From assembly GCA_947584125.1 (NCBI GenBank), contig CANPWI010000085.1:1-6000 (forward strand): a DNA stretch of 6,000 nt. The letters run 5' to 3'. Below are positions 1 to 6,000 of this stretch, one piece after another. A program made the position numbers and the translations under genes. Within the stretch, counting starts at the first letter, position 1; each line of letters begins with the position of its first letter. The notes below the pieces were generated by a model. The model was not told the DNA's origin. It saw only the letters and a program-made list of their open reading frames with translations, and did no database searches. This stretch comes from an uncultured Clostridia bacterium. GTDB lineage: Bacteria > Bacillota > Clostridia > TANB77 > CAG-508.

Positions 1-4
1 AAAA

Positions 5-907
5 ATGCTTGAAAGATGTTTAATTTGTCCACATAAATGTGGTGTAAATAGGTTAAATAATATAAAAGGAAGATGCAGGTGTGATAGTAACATTAATATT
101 GCACTTGTTTCAGTACATTATTTTGAGGAACCTTGCATTAGTGGAAAAAATGGTTCTGGAACAATATTTTTTAGTAACTGTAATTTGCAATGTATGTATT
201 GTCAAAACTATGAAATAAGTCAGGAAGGTTTAGGAGAAAATATTACAGTAAATCAACTTGCAAAAATATTTATATTAGAGCAAGAAAAAGGTGTAAATAA
301 TATTAATTTGGTAACTCCTACAATGTATGTTTATCAAATTATAGAAGCAATTAAAATTGCAAGAAAAGAAGGACTAAAAATCCCTATTGTATATAATACA
401 AATGGATATGAAAATGTTGAAACATTAAAAATGTTAGAAGGATATATAGACATATATTTACCAGATTTTAAATATTATGATAATAAAATAGCTAAAAAAT
501 ATTCAAATATAGATAACTATTTCGAAATTGTAACAAAGGCAATAAAAGAAATGTATAGACAAGTAGGAGCTCCTATTTTAGATGAAAATGGAATTATGAA
601 AAAAGGATTAATGATTAGGCACTTAATTTTACCTAATTACATAGAAAATTCAAAAAAAGTATTAAAATGGATTAAGGAAAATATGGATAATAAAGTATAT
701 ATAAGCATAATGGCACAGTATTTTCCAACATATAAAGCAAAGGAGGATAATATGATAAACAGAAAACTAAATAATGAGGAATATAAAGAACTAGAGGATT
801 ATTTATTTTCATTAGGTCTAGAAAATGGATATATGCAAGAATTAGGTGAACATGAAGAGGAATATGTTCCAGATTTTAAAGATAAAAATTGGAAAAAAGA
901 TATATAA
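5..907 (+). CDS. PflA-related radical SAM protein (COG1313/PflX type)
   Basis: This is a cytosolic Fe-S protein of the radical SAM superfamily, in the subgroup related to pyruvate formate-lyase activating enzyme. The substrate of this subgroup is not established, so the protein should not be called a PFL activase outright. The 4Fe-4S/SAM motif CNLQCMYC (CX3CX2C) lies at Cys59, Cys63 and Cys66. An N-terminal cysteine cluster (Cys5, Cys8, Cys12, Cys24, Cys26, start CLICPHKC) is typical of COG1313 proteins and may bind a second metal centre. Other subgroup signatures are the LPDFKYY block (about 152-158), RQVG (185-188) and the RHLILP block (205-210). The ATG at 5 gives a plausible N-terminus, but only four bases precede it, so its ribosome site cannot be seen and an upstream start is possible. 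Length (300 residues) suits the family. A promoter follows it, so it is probably not required for transcription of the downstream genes. Confidence 0.88.
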   Translation: MLERCLICPHKCGVNRLNNIKGRCRCDSNINIALVSVHYFEEPCISGKNGSGTIFFSNCNLQCMYCQNYEISQEGLGENITVNQLAKIFILEQEKGVNNINLVTPTMYVYQIIEAIKIARKEGLKIPIVYNTNGYENVETLKMLEGYIDIYLPDFKYYDNKIAKKYSNIDNYFEIVTKAIKEMYRQVGAPILDENGIMKKGLMIRHLILPNYIENSKKVLKWIKENMDNKVYISIMAQYFPTYKAKEDNMINRKLNNEEYKELEDYLFSLGLENGYMQELGEHEEEYVPDFKDKNWKKDI

Positions 908-914
908 TTATGAA

Positions 915-943
915 TTGACAAAAAAGAGTTTAATTGATAAGAT
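915..943 (+). promoter_or_regulatory. Predicted sigma-A-type promoter upstream of yqeG
   Basis: A perfect -35 hexamer TTGACA (915-920) is followed by a 17-base spacer and the -10 hexamer TAAGAT (938-943), which matches four of six consensus positions. A TG at 935-936, one base before the -10, makes it an extended -10 element. An overlapping GATAAT at 941-946 is a better hexamer but would need a 20-base spacer. Transcription would start near 950, giving a leader of about 20 bases containing the AAGGAG ribosome site (959-964). It lies in the only sizeable gene-free gap and probably drives the run from yqeG to mutS. This is a sequence prediction; AT-rich DNA yields chance -10 matches, but the exact -35 at ideal spacing is less likely by chance. 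Confidence 0.6.
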
Positions 944-970
944 AATATAAGCAAAAACAAGGAGAAAAAA

Positions 971-1483
971 ATGATTTTTTACCCAAATTTATATTTAAAA
1001 AATATACTAGAAATAAATTATGAAATGTTAAAACAAAATAATATAAAAGGATTAATATTAGATGTAGATAATACTCTAATAGATTATTATAGAAAAATGC
1101 TTGATGGGACAGAAAATTGGTGTGAAAATTTAAAAAAATATGGACTTAAATTTTGCATATTATCGAACAGTAACAAAGAAGAAAAAGTAAAATATGTTGC
1201 AAATACTTTAGATATACCATACATATTTTTTGCTAAAAAGCCTTTTAAATTAGGATTTAAAAAAGCACAAAAACTGTTACAATTAGAAAATAAAGAAATA
1301 GCAGTTGTAGGAGACCAAATATTTACAGATGTAATAGGAGCAAATCGTAGTAAAATGTTTTCGATATTAGTTGAACCAATTAAAGAAAAGGATATATTAA
1401 TTACAAGGATAAAAAGGCCAATAGAAAATTTTATTATAAAAAGATATATGAAAAAACAGAAGAATATGGAGGAAAATAAATGA
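971..1483 (+). CDS. yqeG: YqeG-family HAD-IIIA phosphatase
   Basis: This is a small cytosolic HAD-superfamily phosphatase of 170 residues, close to the length of Bacillus subtilis YqeG (about 172). All four HAD motifs are visible: motif I DVDNT (nucleophile Asp31, acid/base Asp33, Thr35), motif II Ser65 in LSNSN, motif III lysine at Lys89/Lys90 before Pro91, and motif IV GDQIFTD (Asp115, Asp120). No cap domain is evident, as expected for this subclass. The family is related to yeast Gep4 and plant phosphatidylglycerophosphate phosphatases, so a role in phosphatidylglycerol synthesis is possible, but the bacterial substrate is not settled. The ATG at 971 has a good AAGGAG six bases upstream (959-964) and is the first gene after the predicted promoter. 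Its TGA stop (1481-1483) overlaps the next start in an ATGA arrangement, suggesting translational coupling. Confidence 0.92.
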   Translation: MIFYPNLYLKNILEINYEMLKQNNIKGLILDVDNTLIDYYRKMLDGTENWCENLKKYGLKFCILSNSNKEEKVKYVANTLDIPYIFFAKKPFKLGFKKAQKLLQLENKEIAVVGDQIFTDVIGANRSKMFSILVEPIKEKDILITRIKRPIENFIIKRYMKKQKNMEENK

Positions 1484-2232
1484 TATATTTTAATAATGTA
1501 CATATATTATATTATGTTTTATTTGGACTTTTAGGAATGGTAGTTGGAAATTTTACTCATTGGATGAATATAAGACTACCAGAGTATAAAAAAGTTTTTT
1601 CAAAAGATTTTTTAAAAAAAGGACAAAATAAAAAGACAAAACAAAGTTACATATTAATGATAATTACAGCTATAATTTATATAGCTTTAGTATATAAATT
1701 TGGAATTCAAGATACAATAATGGGCAATATAACTTTAATAAAATTTCTTACATTAACACCAATGCTCTTATCAGCCTTTATTATAGATTACAAATTACAA
1801 ATAATACCGAATCGTTTAAATTTAACTATGTTTGAATTAGGATTAATATTTACATTTATATATGGTATATCCAACATTAACTTAGCAATAGATATGTTAA
1901 TTGGAATGTTTACTGGTGCAGGTATATTTTTAATAATAACATTATTAGGAGAATTAATTGCAGGAAAAGAAGCAATGGGCTTTGGAGATGTTAAATTAAT
2001 GGGAGCACTTGGACTATATTTTGGATTTTCTGGAACAATAGCATTAACATTAATAGCATTTTTAATAGGAGCAGTTTTAAGTGTAATATTATTAATTATA
2101 AAAGTTAAAAAAACTAGTGAATATATACCATTTGGCCCTTTTATTGTTATAGCAGCAGGAATTATGACATTTGTACCTTTTAACATAATTCTTAATGCTT
2201 TATTAGAAATATTCACATTAGGTATGTACTAA
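1480..2232 (+). CDS. Cysteine-free A24 prepilin peptidase (PilD-like)
   Basis: This is a polytopic membrane aspartyl protease of the A24 family, which removes the leader of type IV prepilin-like proteins at the inner face of the membrane. The two catalytic aspartates are Asp103 (DYKLQIIPN block, 103-111) and Asp170 in the GFGD-VK motif (167-172). The N-terminus keeps the family pattern of a glycine-rich first membrane helix (about 9-29) followed by NIRLP (30-34). Roughly seven or more hydrophobic segments follow, from about 57 to 242. The cytoplasmic loop at about 35-56 is short and Lys-rich, and the whole protein lacks cysteine, so the CxxC...CxxC zinc site of classical PilD is absent; N-methyltransferase activity is therefore uncertain. 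GGAGG (1468-1472) lies seven bases before the ATG, inside the end of yqeG, with a four-base gene overlap. No pilin or pilus assembly genes are in the window, so its substrates are unknown. Confidence 0.9.
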   Translation: MIYFNNVHILYYVLFGLLGMVVGNFTHWMNIRLPEYKKVFSKDFLKKGQNKKTKQSYILMIITAIIYIALVYKFGIQDTIMGNITLIKFLTLTPMLLSAFIIDYKLQIIPNRLNLTMFELGLIFTFIYGISNINLAIDMLIGMFTGAGIFLIITLLGELIAGKEAMGFGDVKLMGALGLYFGFSGTIALTLIAFLIGAVLSVILLIIKVKKTSEYIPFGPFIVIAAGIMTFVPFNIILNALLEIFTLGMY

Positions 2233-2250
2233 AAAATGTAATATATGAAT

Positions 2251-2254
2251 GGAG
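2251..2254 (+). promoter_or_regulatory. Ribosome binding site that fixes the peptidase start at 2263
   Basis: GGAG at 2251-2254 lies eight bases before the ATG at 2263. It falls downstream of the other in-frame ATG at 2245, which has only AT-rich sequence before it. The site therefore favours 2263, giving a protein six residues shorter that begins MNSKIKWLRDKI, the usual N-terminus of this family. Confidence 0.7.
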
Positions 2255-2262
2255 CTGATTTT

Positions 2263-3327
2263 ATGAATAGTAAAATTAAATGGCTAAGAGATAAAATAAA
2301 CCAAATGGATATGCAAGGAATGGTAATTTCTAATCCAATTAATATAAAATATTTAACAGGAATAGATGCTGAAGGAATATTATTACTTACAAGAAAAGAA
2401 AATTTTTATATTACAGATGGAAGATACATAGAAGCTGTTAATACTGTTTTAACTATTGATGATGGAATTATAGTTTATGATATTAAAGATGTAGATAATT
2501 ACGATAATGAAGATTTTTTTATGTTTTGTGAAAATGTTGGATTTGAAGATGAATATATTACTTATAGTAAATATAAAGAATATAAACAAAAATATAAAAT
2601 AAATAATATGGTTGAAACAGAAAGAATAATTGAAAAACAAAGGAGTATAAAAGATAAAGAAGAAATAGAAAATATAAAAAAAGCTTGTGAAATTACAGAT
2701 AATTGTTTTAAACATTTATTAAACTATATAAAAAAAGGAATGACAGAAAAACAAATTGCTTATGAAATAGAAAAATATTTTATAGAAAACGGAGCAGATG
2801 GAGTTTCATTTGAACCTGTTGTAGCATCTGGAGTTAACTCTTCTATGCCACATGCAGTACCAACAAATAAAAAGATTGAATCAGGGGATGTTATAACATT
2901 AGATTTTGGTTGTAAATATAATGGATATTGTTCTGATATGACAAGAACAATTTTTGTAGATTATGTACAAGATTATGTGAAAAAAGTATATGACTTAGTA
3001 TTAAAAAATCAGCTACAAATACAAAAATCAATAAAAGAAGGTATGACACCTAAAGTCTTACAGAAAATGGTGGAAAGTGATTTTAATATTAATGGATATA
3101 CAATGGTTCATGCATTAGGTCATGGAGTAGGATTAGAAATACATGAAATACCTTTTATAAATAGTAAAAATGAAAATATTTTAAGAGAAAATATGGTAAT
3201 AACTAATGAACCAGGTATATATATTCCAGGAAGTTTTGGAGTAAGAATAGAAGATACTGTACTTGTTACAAAAGGTAGCTGTGAAAATTTAACAAAATCT
3301 GATAAAAACTATATTGTAATAAAATAA
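2263..3327 (+). CDS. M24 family Xaa-Pro peptidase (aminopeptidase P/prolidase type)
   Basis: This is a cytosolic metallopeptidase that releases residues ahead of proline, probably in peptide turnover. Residues are numbered from the start at 2263 (354 residues, normal for the short Firmicutes form such as YqhT of B. subtilis). The N-terminal creatinase-like domain spans about 1-125 and contains NPINIKYLTG. The C-terminal pita-bread catalytic domain spans about 130-354. All five dinuclear metal ligands are present: Asp214 (LDFG), Asp225 (SDMTRT), His287 (GHGVGLEIHE), Glu316 (NEPG) and Glu330 (RIED). The conserved MPHAVPT block of the substrate site precedes them. The 2245 ATG gives 360 residues but lacks a ribosome site. 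The gene follows the prepilin peptidase after 30 bases and precedes mutS by 26. In many Firmicutes a homologue lies beside efp; here mutS follows instead. Dipeptidase versus aminopeptidase specificity cannot be read from the sequence. Confidence 0.92.
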   Translation: MNSKIKWLRDKINQMDMQGMVISNPINIKYLTGIDAEGILLLTRKENFYITDGRYIEAVNTVLTIDDGIIVYDIKDVDNYDNEDFFMFCENVGFEDEYITYSKYKEYKQKYKINNMVETERIIEKQRSIKDKEEIENIKKACEITDNCFKHLLNYIKKGMTEKQIAYEIEKYFIENGADGVSFEPVVASGVNSSMPHAVPTNKKIESGDVITLDFGCKYNGYCSDMTRTIFVDYVQDYVKKVYDLVLKNQLQIQKSIKEGMTPKVLQKMVESDFNINGYTMVHALGHGVGLEIHEIPFINSKNENILRENMVITNEPGIYIPGSFGVRIEDTVLVTKGSCENLTKSDKNYIVIK

Positions 3328-3353
3328 CATATAAATGGAAAGGAAGAATATAA

Positions 3354-5822
3354 ATGGCTGAATATTCACCAATGATGCAACATTATCTTAAAACAAAAGA
3401 GGAATATAAAGATTGTATATTATTTTACAGACTAGGAGACTTTTATGAAATGTTTTTTGATGATGCAGAGCTTGCATCAAGAGAATTAGAAATAACATTA
3501 ACAGGAAAAGACTGCGGACAAGAAGAAAGAGCGCCAATGTGTGGAGTTCCTTTTCATGCAGCAGAAATGTACATTGCAAAATTAATAGAAAAAGGTTATA
3601 AAGTAGCAATTTGTGAACAATTAGAAGACCCAAAACAAGCAAAAGGAATAGTAAAAAGAGATGTAATTAGAGTTGTAACTCCAGGTACTGTAATTGAAAC
3701 AAATTTGTTAGATGAAAAAAAGAATAATTATATAATGGCAATTTATAAAAAAGGAATTTTTTTTGGTGTAGCTATATGTGATATATCAACAGGAGCATTT
3801 TATGCAACACAAATTAAAGAAAATAATAACTTTGAAAAATTATTAGATGAAATTTCAAGATACCAACCTGCTGAAATTGTTGTAAATAATATTATATATG
3901 CTTCTAAAGAAGAAATTTCAAAAATAAAAGAAAGATTTGAATGTTATATATCAATTCAAGATGATGAAAAATTTGAAACAAACCTAGAAGATATAGAAAA
4001 AAATTATGAAATTATAAATGAAAAAGATGAAAAAATAGAAGAACTTGATGATAAAGTATTTGTTATAACTGCAGCAAATGGTTTAATATCATATTTAACT
4101 AAAACTCAAAAAATAAAACTTGAACATATTAATCATATAAAAATATACAATACAACTAAATTTATGTCATTAGATGTAAGTGCTAGAAGAAATCTAGAAC
4201 TTACAGAAAAAATGAGAGATAAAACCAAAAAAGGTACATTATTGTGGGTATTAGATAAAACCTCAACCTCAATGGGAGGAAGAATGTTAAGAAGATGGAT
4301 AAATGACCCATTAATAGATGTAGAAGAAATAAATTGCAGATTAGATGCAGTAGAAGAATTAAAAAATGATATTATGCTAAAAGGTGATGTAATAGACAGT
4401 TTAAAAAAAGTTTATGATATAGAAAGATTAATAGGGAAAATATCTTATGGAAATGCAAATGCTAGAGATATGATATCATTAAAAAACTCTATATCACAGC
4501 TACCTATTATAAAAAATATTTTATCTAATACAAATTCTAAAATGTTAAAAGATTTATACGAAAATTTAGATGAATTAAAAGATGTATATGAATTAATAGA
4601 CAATGCTATTGTAGAAGAGCCACCTATAACAATTAAAGAAGGCGGAATTATAAAAACAGGATATAATGAAACAGTTGATAAACTAAAAACTGCAACTACA
4701 GATGGAAAGAAATGGCTTGTTGAACTTGAAGCAAAAGAAAGAGAACAAACAGGAATAAAGAATTTAAAAATTGGATTTAATAAAGTATTTGGATATTTTA
4801 TTGAGGTAACAAAATTTTATTTAAATCAAGTACCAGAAAGATTTATTAGAAAGCAAACACTAGCAAATTGTGAAAGATTTATAACAGAAGAATTAAAAAC
4901 TCTTGAAGATGAAATATTAGGAGCTCAAGATAAATTAATAGAATTAGAATATAATATATTTCTAGACATCAGATTAAATTTATCTACAAAAATTAAAAGA
5001 ATTCAAAAATCAGCAAATATTATATCTATTTTAGATGTAATAACATCTTTTGCAATAGTAGCAGAAGATTTAAACTATGTAAAACCTATTGTAGACAATG
5101 GAGGGATTATAAATATAAAAGGTGGAAGACATCCAGTAATAGAAAAAATGTTACCAGCAGGTTCATTTGTTGATAATGATACTTTTTTGGATAAAGATAA
5201 TGATAGATTATCTATTATAACAGGACCTAATATGGCAGGTAAATCTACATATATGAGGCAAGTTGCATTAATAACATTAATGGCACAAATAGGAGCTTAT
5301 GTCCCAGCAAGTTATGCACAAATTGGTGTAGTAGACAAAATTTTTACAAGAGTGGGTGCGTCTGACGATTTAAGTATGGGACAAAGTACCTTTATGGTAG
5401 AAATGATGGAGGTTGCAAATATTTTAAAAGAAGCAACAAGCAATAGTTTAGTAATATTAGATGAAATAGGAAGAGGAACATCAACTTATGATGGATTATC
5501 TATTGCATGGGCAGTAGCAAGTTACATTGCAGATAAGGAAAAATGCGGTGCAAAAACACTTTTTGCAACACACTATCATGAATTAATAGAATTAGAAAAA
5601 AATATTGAGGGTGTAAAAAATTATAGTATAGCTGTTAAGGAAAAAGGCGAAGATATTATATTTTTGAGAAAAATTGTAGAAGGTGGTACAGATGAAAGTT
5701 ATGGAATTCATGTTGCAAAACTTGCAGGTGTACCAAAAGATGTTGTAAAAAATGCTAACCAAATTCTAAAATCTTTGGAAAGAAAAAATGCAACAAAAGA
5801 AAAGAAAATGGAAAGTCGGTGA
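3354..5822 (+). CDS. mutS: DNA mismatch repair ATPase MutS, C-terminus cut off by a frame change
   Basis: MutS recognises mismatches and small loops in DNA and recruits MutL. The mismatch-wedge motif GDFYEMF holds Phe30 and Glu32. A connector domain follows (about 125-245), then core and lever helices from about 265 (SLDVSARRNLEL near 272, LRRWINDPL near 312) and a clamp region with FGYFIEVT near 478. The ATPase domain has Walker A GPNMAGKST (about 624-632), signature GASDDLSMGQST (668-679), Walker B LVILDE (699-704) and the ATHYHE histidine (His740). All catalytic features are intact. AAAGGAAG (3339-3346) lies seven bases before the ATG. The frame stops at TGA 5820-5822 after 822 residues, about 48 short of the usual ~870; the missing C-terminus is encoded next in the +1 frame. 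As read, the product would lack the beta-clamp motif and terminal oligomerisation helices. The gene is the last of the predicted operon in view; no mutL is visible before the window ends. Confidence 0.95.
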   Translation: MAEYSPMMQHYLKTKEEYKDCILFYRLGDFYEMFFDDAELASRELEITLTGKDCGQEERAPMCGVPFHAAEMYIAKLIEKGYKVAICEQLEDPKQAKGIVKRDVIRVVTPGTVIETNLLDEKKNNYIMAIYKKGIFFGVAICDISTGAFYATQIKENNNFEKLLDEISRYQPAEIVVNNIIYASKEEISKIKERFECYISIQDDEKFETNLEDIEKNYEIINEKDEKIEELDDKVFVITAANGLISYLTKTQKIKLEHINHIKIYNTTKFMSLDVSARRNLELTEKMRDKTKKGTLLWVLDKTSTSMGGRMLRRWINDPLIDVEEINCRLDAVEELKNDIMLKGDVIDSLKKVYDIERLIGKISYGNANARDMISLKNSISQLPIIKNILSNTNSKMLKDLYENLDELKDVYELIDNAIVEEPPITIKEGGIIKTGYNETVDKLKTATTDGKKWLVELEAKEREQTGIKNLKIGFNKVFGYFIEVTKFYLNQVPERFIRKQTLANCERFITEELKTLEDEILGAQDKLIELEYNIFLDIRLNLSTKIKRIQKSANIISILDVITSFAIVAEDLNYVKPIVDNGGIINIKGGRHPVIEKMLPAGSFVDNDTFLDKDNDRLSIITGPNMAGKSTYMRQVALITLMAQIGAYVPASYAQIGVVDKIFTRVGASDDLSMGQSTFMVEMMEVANILKEATSNSLVILDEIGRGTSTYDGLSIAWAVASYIADKEKCGAKTLFATHYHELIELEKNIEGVKNYSIAVKEKGEDIIFLRKIVEGGTDESYGIHVAKLAGVPKDVVKNANQILKSLERKNATKEKKMESR

Positions 5823-5967
5823 AAAAAACAAAGCTCAAGGTCAGTTAGATATGTATAATTATAAATTAGCACAAATAGCACATGAAATAGACAAAATAAA
5901 TATTAATGAATTAACTCCAATAGATGCTTTAAATATACTTGTAAAGCTTAAAGAAAGTGCATCATAA
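5770..5967 (+). pseudogene. mutS: Displaced C-terminal segment of MutS in the +1 frame
   Basis: This frame is open from just after a TAA (5767-5769) to the TAA at 5965-5967. From about 5821 it reads as a typical clostridial MutS C-terminus: EKNKAQG, then QLDMY (5842-5856) resembling the QL[SD]LF beta-sliding-clamp motif, then KLAQIAHEIDKI and ELTPIDALNILVKL, the terminal helical domain involved in MutS tetramerisation. Joined to the main frame after loss of one base in 5770-5819, it completes a protein of about 870 residues. The reading frame also has its own ATG at 5788, with GGAAAG (5777-5782) five bases upstream, which could yield a 59-residue peptide beginning MQQKKRKWKVGE. The simplest view is that this is the tail of mutS separated by an indel; independent translation is speculative. 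Confidence 0.85.
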
Positions 5968-6000
5968 ATTTTGTATTAATTTAATAAGTAAAAAATGTAG

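Noticed and set aside
739..754. AAAGGAGG followed five bases later by an in-frame ATG inside the radical SAM gene, possibly an internal start for a ~51-residue product.
   Set aside because: The codons read naturally as Lys-Glu-Asp within a conserved-length protein, and the fragment would be only a C-terminal piece with no domain of its own. Chance similarity in purine-rich coding sequence is the better explanation.
1087..1503. Reverse-strand open frame over yqeG (and similar ones at 1788-2216, 2449-2715 and 3388-3642).
   Set aside because: These are low-complexity, Ile/Phe/Leu-rich translations antisense to well-recognised genes, without ribosome sites or known motifs; they arise from the AT-rich composition.
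2245..2262. Upstream ATG at 2245 as the start of the Xaa-Pro peptidase.
   Set aside because: No ribosome site precedes it; GGAG at 2251-2254 is correctly placed for the ATG at 2263, and the shorter N-terminus fits the family.
5820..5822. TGA in mutS read as Trp or selenocysteine, with no frameshift.
   Set aside because: Reading through in the same frame gives KKQSSRSVRYV and then a stop, with no MutS-like sequence, whereas the +1 frame gives the expected C-terminus. TGG is used for Trp throughout and TGA also ends yqeG at a normal length.
5822..5828. A7 run as the slippage site causing the mutS frame change.
   Set aside because: It lies after the main-frame stop has already been reached, so a length change there cannot join the two frames.
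5968..6000. Possible terminator or new gene start after the mutS tail (ATG at 5995).
   Set aside because: No hairpin with a U-tract is visible, and the ATG is followed at once by a TAG stop. Too little sequence remains to judge.

Overview
The window is a strongly AT-rich stretch of low-GC Firmicutes-type DNA. Codons mostly end in A or T, arginine is nearly always AGA, Shine-Dalgarno sites are purine-rich, and all supported genes lie closely packed on the + strand. Gene content and protein style point to a member of the Clostridia, quite possibly an uncultured gut lineage; this is inferred from family resemblance, not a database search. TGA is used as a stop and TGG as Trp, so the standard bacterial code fits.

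Layout: (1) 5-907, a PflA-related radical SAM protein of the COG1313/PflX type. (2) A 63-base gap with a convincing sigma-A-type promoter (TTGACA, 17 bases, extended -10) leading into a four-gene co-directional run: (3) 971-1483, a YqeG-family HAD phosphatase; (4) 1480-2232, an A24 prepilin peptidase without cysteines, overlapping yqeG by four bases; (5) 2263-3327, an M24 Xaa-Pro peptidase; (6) 3354-5822, the mismatch-repair ATPase MutS. No terminator is visible between these genes, and the gaps after the promoter are 30 bases or less, so they probably form one transcript. The genes do not share an obvious pathway; the run looks like a housekeeping operon.

The one clear anomaly is at the 3' end of mutS. 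The frame stops at 5820-5822 after 821-822 residues, but the next ~145 bases encode, in the +1 frame, what looks like the normal MutS C-terminus, including a QLDMY beta-clamp-binding-type motif and the terminal ELTPIDAL helix region, ending at 5967. Removing one base between 5770 and 5819 would give an ordinary ~870-residue MutS. A single-base indel (real or an assembly error) is the simplest explanation; recoding or a genuinely split gene are less likely.

I see no RNA gene, CRISPR array, mobile element, attachment site or origin, and no evidence of a new multi-gene system. The last 33 bases (5968-6000) hold no feature I can support.
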